Shown: piece after piece, positions 34,884-45,956 of the stretch
How the letters are laid out: every line of letters starts with the position of its first letter
Position numbering within the stretch: the first letter of the stretch is position 1
DNA from: Galaxea fascicularis
Lineage: Eukaryota; Cnidaria; Anthozoa; Scleractinia; Euphylliidae
DNA: 64,000 nt
Direction of reading: 5' to 3'
Assembly: GCA_948470475.1 (NCBI GenBank)
Contig: OX419347.1
Location: 2,105,072-2,169,071, forward strand
The notes under the pieces: generated by a model
Seen by the model: only the letters and a program-made list of their open reading frames with translations
The model's database searches: none
What the model was told of the DNA's origin: nothing
Made by a program: the position numbers and the translations under genes

Positions 34884-37320
34884 GGTTAGCTTAGATTGGA
34901 TGCTTTGTTTTCCTTCACTGTTTTTTTACGTCAAGAGCTTCAGTCAGTGGTCAACTCACAGAGGAATTTCCGATAAAGCTCTCCACAAAGAACAGCAAAG
35001 TAATTATATTATATTATATTTTCAGTTGTCTTTTATATTAAAAGTAACAAGGAAAGCTCGTTCAATAGAAATCGTCCCATAGGATGCAGTTACATTGCCC
35101 TTAGACTGAATGCCCAGAGCCTTAGGAACTGGTGGCGAGAAGCGGTGCATCATCTAGAAGACATTTTTGAGGTCCAACTGAACAAACAAGCAAAAAATGA
35201 AATATGGTTTGAAGCGCTCAAGCGAAAGCGCGAAAGTCCGCTGACGGGGAAATGGGACGTAAGGGGACATTAGACGCAGTTCATGTCATTGGCGGTAGGT
35301 TCTGTTTTCGGTCCTGGCGCGCGTTTCTCCGAATACGTCTGCTCCAAAAACTATTTCAGTTACGAGCTTTAAGTTGATTACCATAAATCTCTTTCAAATA
35401 TTTTAAAAATATATATTTAATAGTATTTTAAGAAAACAGGCTATAAAATCGAAAAATACATTGGGCTAGTTTTCCCAAAAAACCTAGTTCTAGTACTTGT
35501 CCAGCCCGAAAGTTTTAAGAAACGCAAGCCTGGATATTAGAGTAAAACCTCTAACAGAGGAATGAAAAGAATTACTATGGGATGCAATCAGTTTCTAACC
35601 GCGTTCTTATCCTTATAATGGTGACGAACAGATTTGCGACCAGTGTGGCGTTACACGATTCTGTGCCCTATATAATAAATAAAAATAAAATAATAACAAT
35701 AACTTCAATAACCAATAACTTTTGAGAAAAACAGTTCTAAGGTGAAAACTAAGCTCATTACAACTTCTGTACCAAGAATCTGTCTAACTGGATACGCCAA
35801 CAGCAGAGTATTTTATTAGAACACGATCTTCAGCAGCAAAGGGCTTTTCTGTCCTTTCGAGACATAAACTTTAATATATCCACTGATACAACTCCTGATG
35901 TTACAGGCTGAACCGAGTCACTCGCACTGTAGAACGGTCTTTTGTTCAGTGCACAGCTTTCCTTTGTCTCAAAAGTACATCGTAGACCATGTACCAAAAC
36001 AAAAGAACTTCTACATTCAGGGTATATGTGACCAGTTTCTCTGGCTCCATGTGTTAAGAACAAAAGATCTAATTTATTAGTAATCAAGACTCTTGCAAAA
36101 ACGTTTCTAAAAGCTGTTATGACGTCAGGGAAATTTGCTCCTATTTGGTCAGGGGAAATCACCAGATTAAACATTTATTAGGGAAGAAAATGATGAGCTG
36201 GCCCGTTTACCGGAAAAAGGACAGGTTGACGCTTGATTTGTTTCGAATTCTAAATTAAAATATCTAACTTATTACATATTCTTTTAGAGAATTCCGAACC
36301 ACTGAAAGTGTTTTGCAGGTGTCAAACAGGGACATCGCAGGGCGTGGCAGAGGGAGGGGCGGGGAAAGGGGTGCGTTAGCCCCTTACCCTCACTGTTTAG
36401 GTAATTAAAAATTGTTTCCTTTTTCGCTTTTATTTTCTTTTATTTATTTAACCATTTCTATCATTTCCAGGAGTAGTTTGTCCCAGTGATACTACGGAGT
36501 CGTTTGGCTTTAACAATAATATATTTCTTTCGAGAAAGCAACATTTTGGGTTTACCTTGTGAATTTCTTGTTCACATATTTATATTGATACCTGCTGTTA
36601 GACAAATCTGAACACCAGACTGTAGCACAGTCACTTTACTGTTCAGAGGATGAGAGTATTACATACATTTCTGGCCTTTTTCGAAGACTCTAGTTTCGAA
36701 ATTTCCCGGGGAGGCCAGTCCCCGGGCCTTTCATCGTACTCATTCACGCTCAATCTTACGTTTCTCTTTAGCTCCTCCACTCCAAACTGAACCACTTCGC
36801 AGTCCCATAAAATACCACAATTGAAGATGTTTACTTTCAACTTCAAAAAAGAATAAAAGCCAAGGTAGACCACAAGATAAACAACTGATAAAATACTCCT
36901 GACTTACGTTCTTCCTTAAATGAGCAAAGTAAGTGTTGAAAAGTACCTTGATTCGACTTTACTGGAGTAATAGATAGAAATGCCCAAATGTGTCGTTCAA
37001 AATTGCAAAGGAAATTTGCGGATAAATACGTGTAACTAATAATTGATTGACACAACAATTGGTTATAAAAATCATTGCAATTTTTTGTATCTTTTATTTC
37101 AGTTTAGGGTCAAGTCTGTATAACTTTTATTCTCGTTCAGCTCGAGTCGTTCCACAGAACCTATATGGTAAACTTAAGCGGTGTTTGTGGCAATCGAAAT
37201 AAGTCTTTGACACTGCATGGCATCTCATTGACAAGTATTAAAGATTAAATGACCGGCGTTGTTTAAAGATTCATTAACAACCAAATCCTGCTGAATCCAA
37301 TGACATAAGTAAGAACGCTT
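34884..37320. other. B-to-C spacer, conserved in all three modules
   Basis: The segment aligns with 46310-48740 and with 55154-56816 plus 60672-61720 over most of its length, with only small indels. No convincing gene was found. A 79-codon frame starting MRVLHTYL or MRMLHTFL is open in modules 2 (48095) and 3 (61071) but has a stop in module 1. Confidence 0.6.
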
Positions 37321-37323
37321 CGT

Positions 37324-37386
37324 TGAGTCAAGAATAATAGAACCGGCAAGTAACATACCACGAACATGACTTAATAAGATATAAAT
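37324..37386 (+). promoter_or_regulatory. C1 promoter: AP-1-like site and TATA box
   Basis: TGAGTCA at 37324-37330 and TATAAAT starting at 37380, 56 bp apart start to start. The ATG is 88 bp after the TATA start. All four C copies keep both elements and the same spacing. Confidence 0.7.
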
Positions 37387-37467
37387 TGCGCGAACAAGCG
37401 CAAAGAGTAACCAGACTCTTGCAAGCCTTCCTTGAATCTACAGCAGAACCGTGCAGTTGACCTCAAA

Positions 37468-38469
37468 ATGAAGAAGACCGTGGCAGCCGTTATTGTTTGC
37501 CTTCTCATTGGAATTGTGTACACAGCTACTGGCAAGAAGGATCGAAGTAAGTTCCGATCATTTTAGTTACAGGAAAGGGAGTATCTTAAGTCTGCTCCTG
37601 TACCTTACGCAATTTTCAATAGGTTCATGAATGGTGGACTTTTAGTCCGTTCGTTGGTTTGTGATTGGCTGATTAAACAGTCATGATAGAGGCAATACTT
37701 ATCAAAAGTTTTAAATTATTCTGTGTCCCTTATATTAAATTCACGTCAAATGTATCCAAACTTCTGGGACGTCAGCCCAGTAGGATTTTACAATTCGATA
37801 AGTTAAATGATCTCGGAGAAAGAAAGTAAGTGCTTCCAAAGGCAACTCTTTTGACTATAAAAGTACTTCTTTCTAACGGGCCCACTCAACTATGCTTTTG
37901 TCTGAAATTAGCTGTGGCTATCCCAGTTATTTATTACTATGATTCGAGTTAAAAATGCTAAACGTTGGAATAAATTGGTCGATTTATTTACGCGATCTTT
38001 TTAATTTTGAATCAGTGAACTCCGATGAACAACCGCCAGTTGGAGGTAACGCTACGGTGGGAGGTAAGTGACTTGACTGCTTATAGTTAGATCAACGATA
38101 AGACAGGTAATTAGTACAATAAAGCTATAGTATTACTTGAGGATTTATACCTTTGTTTTAATTTCTTTTTGAAGTAAAAAAGAAATCACGAGAAAACGAA
38201 CACTTACCACCACAGATCAAGCTCAATATTCCGTAAATATTCTTTGGAGAAGGGCCATCCTTTTGACCTTCTCTTAAAACCCCTTAAAAAAGAGCCGACC
38301 TTGATTTCGTTTACCAAATAATCGCAGTTTTTAAATCAAACCACTATGACATATCTCACTGCAGGTACGATAAGTCCATAAACTTTCAAAACCTGACACA
38401 TATGTATGGGTTATTGACCAAGCGAGAGGTCAAGATGGCTGGATATTGGCCAAGTTCTTTTTTTGCGTG

Positions 38470-38502
<33 letters not shown>

Positions 38503-38513
38503 CTCGCAAAAAA

Positions 38514-38548
<35 letters not shown>

Positions 38549-38641
38549 AAGCTTGGTCAATAAAGGATTTATTATATGGGATAAGCCGACTTCAGAGAAA
38601 TTTTTCTTGCGGGACAAAGCGCGTAATCCCGAGCGGGCAAG

Positions 38642-38675
<34 letters not shown>

Positions 38676-39119
38676 CAGCACGGGATTTGGTTCATCTTGC
38701 CCGCTCACGGAGCTACCCATATAATAAATACATATATCGTCATACCATAATATTGCCACCAACATTATCTAGTTAACTCCTACTAAAGTAATCCAAAACC
38801 AACGGAAAAGGGAGAAAACCGGGACTGTCAAAAATGGAACCTTTGTTGCAAGATTATACCAAAACCCTAAGGATTAACTTCGGGTTCGTCATATGGTCAA
38901 TGTGTTGAAAAGCTGGTATATCTTATAATCTTTTGATCGCTAGTTATGTCTTCTATTATAGTTACTTTCGATATGGTATTGTCTACAACGTAAGGCGTAA
39001 ACCTCGATTGCTCTAAGAGAGTTTGCGATTAAAGTGGAGACGCACGAATGACTTCAAAGAAAGTGAAAAAATGAACAATGTAAAAAAAAAGATAACATTT
39101 GCAGTGTGTGTGTACTCTG

Positions 39120-39158
<39 letters not shown>

Positions 39159-39438
39159 TGTACTCTGATATCGCTCGTTGGACATAATACTTTTGTTCAT
39201 ACCATGTTTACGTCATCCCGCGCACACACGCCTTGCAAAGTGGGATTTATAACTTAAATAATTTTATTATTTTGCTTTGTCTTGTTTTCCAGAATGCAAC
39301 CAACCGGGGGATGAGGGTTATTGTATCCATGGTACCTGTCGTCGTTTGACTCCTGAAGAAAGTTCCGATGATATGCGGTACTGTGTGTGTTACAAGCATT
39401 ACGGGGGTGACCGATGTCAATGGTACATGCTTCCATAA
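37468..39438 (+). CDS. Gene C1: secreted peptide with one EGF-like domain
   Basis: Three exons (37468-37546, 38016-38063, 39293-39438) give 90 residues. Exon 1 encodes a signal peptide (MKKTVAAVIVCLLIGIVYTA) ending TG with a basic KKDR. Exon 2 encodes an acidic, Pro/Gly-rich spacer. Exon 3, entered in phase 1 as usual for EGF modules, encodes six cysteines spaced C-x8-C-x4-C-x14-C-x1-C-x8-C. This could act as an EGF-receptor-type ligand or as an EGF-like venom peptide of the kind known from sea anemones; sequence alone cannot decide. C1 has one residue more in the first loop and lacks the usual Pro-Gly-Tyr in the last loop. Poly(A) signal AATAAA at 39473-39478. Confidence 0.85.
38411..38566. 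mobile_element. Foldback element in C1 intron 2
   Basis: TTATTGACCAAGC and GGTCAAGATGGCTGGATATT are mirrored by their complements ending at 38566. It sits in a larger insertion (about 38360-38755) that is absent from intron 2 of C2 and C4. Confidence 0.8.
39121..39160. repeat. (AAT)n microsatellite
   Basis: About 12 repeats inside C1 intron 2; not present at this position in C2 or C4. Confidence 0.95.
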
Positions 39439-39479
39439 TCTGGTGACCAAACTGTGGAAAGAAATAGTACACAATAAAA

Positions 39480-40614
39480 GTGGCCACTTAACTTGACTGC
39501 CTTTTCGTGCTTTCTGATTGCACCCAGTGGGTACGCCGTATTCAGCTTTCCCTTGTTAAAACGAAGGACAGGTCATTCTCGTCCAGCATTTAGATATTGC
39601 ATACTTTACCTCTCCGTTTCCCCACCCCGACCACGGTTGGAAAAGTTGGCTCCACCGTTAAGGAACCCTGAGTGGATTGACCAGAGATGTTCATTGTTTT
39701 TATTGGCCTCCATGTTGTGACGGCCAGCTGTGACACCAAAATAGAGCTCCTTGTTTGGCGCAATACAAAAACTTGAATATTTTCAGTTTGGAATAAGAGA
39801 TCTAGGGTCTGATTTGTTTTCGCGGTATATCGTAATTAAAGAACTCCTCGGTAAGAAAAAATTCGCTTAAATCATAAGCAAAACGGGAACTAGTAACAAG
39901 AAAAGATAGAGGGATTTTGTTTTGACCTTGAAACCATGAAGAGTTAGCTTCTTGTTCGATCCGCCACTTTGGTAAAAAAAAAAAAAACCAACAAACAAAA
40001 GCAAACGACCTTGTTTCAGGTTGCTCAGTCCTAATAAAAGAAACCCGACCATGGAACTGATTGCTTGAACAGCCAGTCACCTCATTGGGAAGGTACTAAA
40101 AAGTTGTATAAAAATCCAGGTGCTATTTGACGGTTTCTTTGCTTTTTCCGTCTGCCATCCGTGATCATATCACGGTTAAATAAAAATTGCTCTTGCTCAC
40201 ATACGTCAAACCATTACCACTGCTTTTCATTTTAAAACTAAGTGATGATTATTCTGGAACACCAACGCCGAACGTGTATTTATTTGCTACTACATTGGCA
40301 CCTACAAAATGACTCATTGAGGCCTGATGGGCTTCTGGAAGCGTTTTACATGACGCCTGGCTATCACCCTGACTACAGTTCAACTTCCGTTACGTGGCAG
40401 CCCTCGAGGAAATGCCGGGATAATGACCCGCTTAAAGTGGACCGCACCAGTTTCCAGCACTTTTGACAATTAAATATTACGCGAGACTTACCTGTAAGTT
40501 GAAGTTTGATTGGAATTCTATCGAGTCATCAAACTGCACCGATGGATCACATGAGATAGCTAGGCGCATGCGCATAATCAGTATTCACAGCCGAATGTGA
40601 GAAAAGAGGTATGC
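39480..40614. other. 3' flank of C1, no gene seen
   Basis: The first 0.7 kb is similar to the flanks after C2 (51355-51830) and C4 (63780 onward). The rest up to the BTF3 exon copy is unique and without convincing exons. Confidence 0.5.
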
Positions 40615-40905
40615 CTTTTGTTTCTAGAGTAAACACCCTCTCTACTTCACCAAACAGCTACTATTACTTTTCACACTTGTAAGTCTTAAACTAAAACAGG
40701 GCACAAATTTTAACCTCACCTTTCCTCCTATTCTAACTTGGTTTTGTAGTTTAGATAACTTTTCTTGATTCATTCTGTTGGTCTGCAAGCAAATAAAACA
40801 AATCTTGTATCACATCCGAAACTTCTCTGAAACTGGTGACACTAACTAAACAACTATTACACAAGATGTGAATATTGAGTCAAAATTGAAAATGAAGAAG
40901 TGAAA
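40615..40905 (-). pseudogene. Duplicated BTF3 first coding exon with intron flanks
   Basis: The segment is a near copy of 27468-27760. It retains the complete 63-bp exon (40721-40783 region) with unchanged coding sequence, the acceptor, and a GTGAGG donor in place of GTAAGG. No other BTF3 exon accompanies it, so it cannot encode the protein. It marks the left edge of the duplicated block that produced module 2. Confidence 0.9.
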
Positions 40906-42244
40906 GGTAAAATTTTGAAAATCAAGGGAAATGGAGGGGTGTTTTTTTAATACAGTAGAATTGAGGGGTTAAAATTTTAGAATCTGTCGTTTCAACCCTT
41001 TTGTTGCCGTTTAGCCGATATATTAAAGAATCGAGCTCTGTTTAGAGAACACTATTCCTTAAAAGTACCGATAAACCAGGTCTCAGTTTGGAAGGCAAGA
41101 AAGCGTTACTTAATGTCGCGTTACTTAAAGGTCACAATATGTGACTTATTAAATCTCTATGAGCATGCAATTTGATACTACCAAATAGGAGAACTTAATA
41201 CGCACGTCACTTGCTCAAGGTCAGTTGTACGTTATTACGTATTTTAAAATTTATTTAGCTCTAGAAGTAAATTTATTACACAAATTACAAAAAACAACCA
41301 AGAACATGTGAACGTCTCTCGATCATGTTACGCGCGCGTGATTGAAGTGATTGAAATGCTCTTAAGCGCGCACAAAAACGTATTACATGCTCTCATAGCG
41401 ACCACTTCTCGTATGGCGACCACCTCCCGTAAGCAAGCACTTTGTAAATAACCGTTTTGTTTCTCAGTCAAACATTGTTTCAAAAGCTCTCTCGTATTTG
41501 TGTCCACTACTCAAATTTCCTTAGCGACCGCGAGAAATTTGATATATTCTTTTGTTTTCTGTTTCCAAGAAGCGACCACCCAACATGATCCCGTATTTTC
41601 GTTAGAACGTCATTACTCAAATGTCATAAAAGTTCAGTTTTAATAGCGCTGACCCGGAGTGCCGACAGATAATAACTGTTTACATGCAAAAAAAATTGAC
41701 TTGGTACAGTGATCTGATACCAAAATAATCAATGTTATACAAAAAGGTTCAACAGTATCCAGGCGTTATTTGATGTGAAATACGGCATTGCTTTCAATCT
41801 TTTCCCTATTAGCCTAATGTTAGATGAAAAGGTATTATCTCTATATAATAATTAGTTAATCAATTCAGGTTTGCGTTCATTTTGTTGATTTTAATCATAG
41901 TTGACCAAGTCCTGTAAGCGATCACTTTGTCGTGCAGCAACGAGAGAATTGACTGTATACGCTGTTTTACAATCAGAGCTCGACATTCGCTGGAGTGGGG
42001 GGTGTTAATTTTTTGCCAGTGGCATAAACTGGGGGGGGGGGGAGATTAATTTTTGGATGCACCCACTTTCGGCATTCTGGAAGGTCATGGGTTCGACTCC
42101 TGTTGGGGGCTCGGAAAATTCTTTTTCCGAGTATTTCGACTTGAGAACGCTTCTCCGTTATTTCACTTTATCCAAGTCACCAATCCATTTATCATCTACT
42201 TAAGTTGGTTAAAAAATGACCTACGCCCCCTCCCCGGCCATAAA
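40906..42244. other. Repeat-rich stretch without a gene
   Basis: Recurring GCGACCAC strings (41398-41585) suggest an old DNA transposon. A SINE B-box fragment (GGTCATGGGTTCGACTCC) lies near 42087, just after a G-run (42031-42041). No open frame with support. Confidence 0.5.
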
Positions 42245-42860
42245 TAACGAACAGTCCCTAACGGCCACCACTTTGGAACATTAACACCTCTGTATAACAG
42301 CCATTTATTTTTGTCCCGACGGACGGTCCATACATTGACTCACATGTAAACCTATTTGCAACGGCCACCTTTCCACAACGGCAACGGCCACTAAAGCGCG
42401 TCCCAGATGCCAAAGTAGCCCTTGACAACAGCTAGTTAATTAACGACAGTGGATACAAAACCCCCACTTTTTATTGTAGAAGGTCATGTTGACTGGAGTA
42501 ACGAAGTTTAGAAACGAGCTCAGTACTCGAGCTACGTGATATAAACGGCAAACAGGAGATGTCACTGTTGCGGAAGACGAAGCTGATGGCGGTGAAACTA
42601 ATGTACTTACTTTTATCTCGTTTTGTTTTGTTAACATTTTTCTCCAGAACATTAATTTTTCCTTTCTGTTTTATTGACAGTACTATGTATTTTGATCGTG
42701 TTACGTATTTATATGCTACAACTAGCATCATTTTAAAATGTCTTCCCGCCAAAAAAACAGGTGCCATATTACACTCTTGCCTCTCCTTAACGGCCACTTC
42801 TCTACAACGGTCACATTCTTCTGTCCAGCCCCAAGTGGCCGTTATGGAGAGATTCAAGTG
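42245..42860. mobile_element. Degenerate DNA transposon with ACGGCCAC ends
   Basis: Subterminal motifs such as CTAACGGCCACC and TCTACAACGGTCAC occur in direct orientation on the left and inverted on the right (GTGGCCGTTATGGAGAG). The left part also exists at 29430-29640 in module 1. The class (pogo-like) is tentative. Confidence 0.45.
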
Positions 42861-43351
42861 AATTATCTTTTTAAAAAACGATATGTGGAGCTAACCTAGA
42901 CCTTGCACTACCCCAACCAACAAGACTGTGTAAGGAACTTCCCAAAAGTCGTTTTAGAACAAATATGTGGAGACTGGTTGTTGCTGTGTCTTTGTTTTCT
43001 TTTTGAATACATGACTTCCGCAAACCAATTCACATTACAGGTTGTTGCTTGAGCTTTTTTTGTATAGCCATGGTATGGGTGTAGCCATGTAAGTTCGTGT
43101 ATTAAAATCCCACTCCTCAGGTTCATAAGTCCGCTAGCTTCACTGATATGGAGTAACGGGGAAGAAAGCAGAGGACTAGCAGATATGACTCCATCAAGTA
43201 CCGGTTCCATCAGTGGAATTCCTGAGGGGGCAGCACATGTGTTGAATGCACTATTAATTATGCCTTTTTTCGACTGTTGTAGTCCTGTAGGGAGCTATAT
43301 TGGTAAAGGACTATCAGGTAGGCCTCAGCGGTTCCACAACAGGACCGCTAC

Positions 43352-43529
43352 AATAGGCCATTTCCGAGTTCATGTCTGCCTCCTCTTCAAAGCGAGTCTA
43401 AGTGCGAAGTTTTTGTGATGGTAATTAGTTCTACTTTACATATGAATGAAAACTAATTTTCATAACAAAAACTTCGCACTTAGACTCGCTTTGAAGAGGA
43501 GGCAGACATGAACTCGGAAATGGCCTATT
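43352..43529. mobile_element. Foldback MITE (AGGCCATTTCCGAG family)
   Basis: The 178-bp element has arms of about 60 bp that are almost perfect complements. It interrupts the LINE relic; module 1 shows the empty site (GCTAGAATTATCACC). Comparison implies insertion in AATT with an AT duplication. Confidence 0.92.
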
Positions 43530-43682
43530 ATCACCTTTCCTGGCTATGAAATGCGATCCAGTGATTTATTAAGATATTGAACGAGTTTAGCTGGACAAGA
43601 TTAGAACTAGAAGAATAAACCAACAAGCCACAATTATGTATACCATTTATGATGACGACGACGATGATGATGATGCTCGCTG

Positions 43683-44360
43683 ATGAGGGAATCAAACCCA
43701 TTTGAATCGAAAAGCGCTCTGCATGGGGACGAGGTTGGAGGGAATCTGAATGTGAAAGTAAGCGTGTTGGTGCTCTTCTTCGTCTGTTTTCCATGGACGA
43801 TCTCTGCAACTTCTTGTTTCGATAGCAGTGACTGCTACGGATATAGGGATGTCTGTTGTAGCGCCGACAATGTCTGCAGAAAAACCTGCTCATACTGCTC
43901 GACTGACTCTCAATGTGGAATTGGCGAGTGTTGTGATAACAATGGCGACTGCAAGAGAAGCTGTTCTAGTAACTCGGGAGGAGTTATCCCAGGGGTTATT
44001 TCAACCATAGTGTTTTTGGTGATCATTGGTTCGATCGTGGCTTGCTGTCGCTGCGCCTGTTGCCCGTATTACCGGTACCGACATCCCGGAACAGTTGTCG
44101 TCACCGCGCCTGCAAATCAAACAGCCATTGTTTCGACCACTACAACTCAATCAACGATTCAGCACCCGGCACCGGTTCCATACCACCCGCCACCCGCGGG
44201 ATACAACCCACCGCCACCTTACTATCCACAGCCTCAAGCTGGCCAGCCTGCCTACCCTCCTCCTCAGGTTCAAGGACAAGCACCGTATCTTCCCCCACAG
44301 CAGGCACAAGGGCCATACCCGACATACCCACCAAGTGCTGGGTACCCAGTCAAGCAATAA
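43683..44360 (+). CDS. Gene A2: copy of A with replaced 5' end
   Basis: From VKVSVLVLFFVCFPW onward the protein matches A1 to the last residue, with intact Cys-rich, transmembrane and PPPY tail regions. Upstream homology to A1 stops at about 43753, where sequence equivalent to 30095 in module 1 is joined, removing about 0.88 kb that held the A1 promoter, 5'UTR and first codons. The only in-frame starts are in foreign sequence (ATG 43683, giving a charged 23-residue extension before the hydrophobic core). The frame has no stop, so A2 may be a recent pseudogene or a gene under a new promoter. Confidence 0.65.
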   Translation: MRESNPFESKSALHGDEVGGNLNVKVSVLVLFFVCFPWTISATSCFDSSDCYGYRDVCCSADNVCRKTCSYCSTDSQCGIGECCDNNGDCKRSCSSNSGGVIPGVISTIVFLVIIGSIVACCRCACCPYYRYRHPGTVVVTAPANQTAIVSTTTTQSTIQHPAPVPYHPPPAGYNPPPPYYPQPQAGQPAYPPPQVQGQAPYLPPQQAQGPYPTYPPSAGYPVKQ

Positions 44361-45587
44361 CTTGTGTGTGTTGGACATTCCCACCAAGCTGAACAATCGC
44401 ACAAATGACTTGGGTACATTTTGTAGCATTTTGATGAGGTACCTCTCTTACCATTTTTGACATTCAGTCTTAGTTTGTGATTGTAGTATAAACAGACATA
44501 GCGATACATGTAGTCATATACTCCTGTAATCTTGTACATGCATACAAGTGTGACTAGAAGTCAGTTGATCAGTGACGATGCTAAATCCCTTTTTGTTAAA
44601 TATCAAACCTTTTTCTGGCTTTCATGTAAAGTGGAGGTTTTTGTTGGAGGCCAGTTTACCAAAGAAAGCGTTAGCTAGGATCTACTTACCGGGTTATTGT
44701 AGTTAAAACTATGTCAGATCAATGACAATCAGTGCTTTGGTCAGTAATTTCGATAGTCAATTTACTCTTTTATAATTTCATTTTCTTTATTGTAATTTGT
44801 TCTGTTAGGAAAAGGGTAATAAAGTTGTTGTTGTTGTTGTTGCGAACTTTAGAAACCTTGTAGTGTTTAATTAGGATACTGGGATTCGAATTTATGATAC
44901 AAACTTGATTGAACCATGTATGTCATGTATTGATAGAAAGAAAACTGTGACCAATGTAATGTAACCCAACATCCAAACACTTTATTCCTTAGCTTTCTTT
45001 CGGTCGTTTTCATTTTGCCTCTGTTTTTCGTGTAGTGTAATTGGTACTTGGAGAGGCACTATGTTTCTTTTGTTTGTTTTTTGGAGCAACGAATTTGGTA
45101 AACCGCTGTTTAGACTTGAGACAAAACGCATGCAGAGCATGCAACCCCGGCCATCCCCATCCCCCGTAAGCATAGGAAACGTTTATATAGCTGATACCCC
45201 CAGAGTTCTTTCCCTTTTTTGGAGAGAGCGCCCTAAGGAACAAATGCATTGTATGTTTCATTATTTAAAAAAGTGCTGACACAAGAACGTTCAATCCGGT
45301 ATTCACACTTTCATAATTTAAATTTTGAGGTTTGTGTTCACCATCAGAGCGTGACTTTTCTTGGAGTTGACATAACCCCTCTAGAATATAAAGCTTTAAG
45401 AAAGCTTTGTCAAAAAATATCAGGCTGCCAAGGGCCTTACATATATTACTCTTGAATGCAGAGGGGCGTTCGGAAAAGGGCATTGGGAGATCAACCGCTA
45501 GCAGTATAATTATTAGGACTACGTCATGGTTTGGTAGGCTTCAGTGCTAAGCACGCCAACGAAACCTAACTTCCGCAAGCTAGAAAG

Positions 45588-45956
45588 ATGGCGAAGACCC
45601 TGATAGTTTTTTTTATTTTCGTCTGCTTTGGTGGCGTTTGTAAAGAAACCTATAGTTGTCGGTATAACTGGCAATGCAGCAATAGTCAATGTTGCAACGA
45701 TCGTCGCCTTTGCAATGACTGCATCCGTTACACCAGCCCTGCGGTTTATATTGCTTTTACTGCCTTCGGCTGTCTTGTGATCATGGGCATCATTGTTTCT
45801 ACGTGCTCCTGTTGTGCTTGTTGTCGATGGTACCGTTACCAACATCATGGGAGAATGGACGCCGCAACTGGGCAGTCTTCTCAGTCTGTTCAACAACCGA
45901 GACTGAAAACCCCAGGAACAATTGCGAGCGGTTATATGACCATGATGCATCATTAA
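45588..45956 (+). CDS. Gene B2: short Cys-rich membrane protein
   Basis: The 122-residue frame is intact and differs from B1 at few positions (for example FGGVC for FDGVC, CNDC for CTDC, TGQSS for TWKSS). All ectodomain cysteines, the membrane segment and the CSCCACC cluster are kept. The upstream 0.5 kb also matches module 1, so its promoter is probably retained. Confidence 0.8.
   Translation: MAKTLIVFFIFVCFGGVCKETYSCRYNWQCSNSQCCNDRRLCNDCIRYTSPAVYIAFTAFGCLVIMGIIVSTCSCCACCRWYRYQHHGRMDAATGQSSQSVQQPRLKTPGTIASGYMTMMHH

Noticed and set aside
36979..37040. Short MPKCVVQNCKG peptide recurring in each module, resembling the start of a THAP zinc finger
   Set aside because: Only about 18 codons before a stop and no further THAP residues; too little to call.
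40490..40580. Possible structured RNA around CTTACCTGTAAGTTGAAG
   Set aside because: Contains short complementary segments but no known RNA family signature and no second copy in the window.
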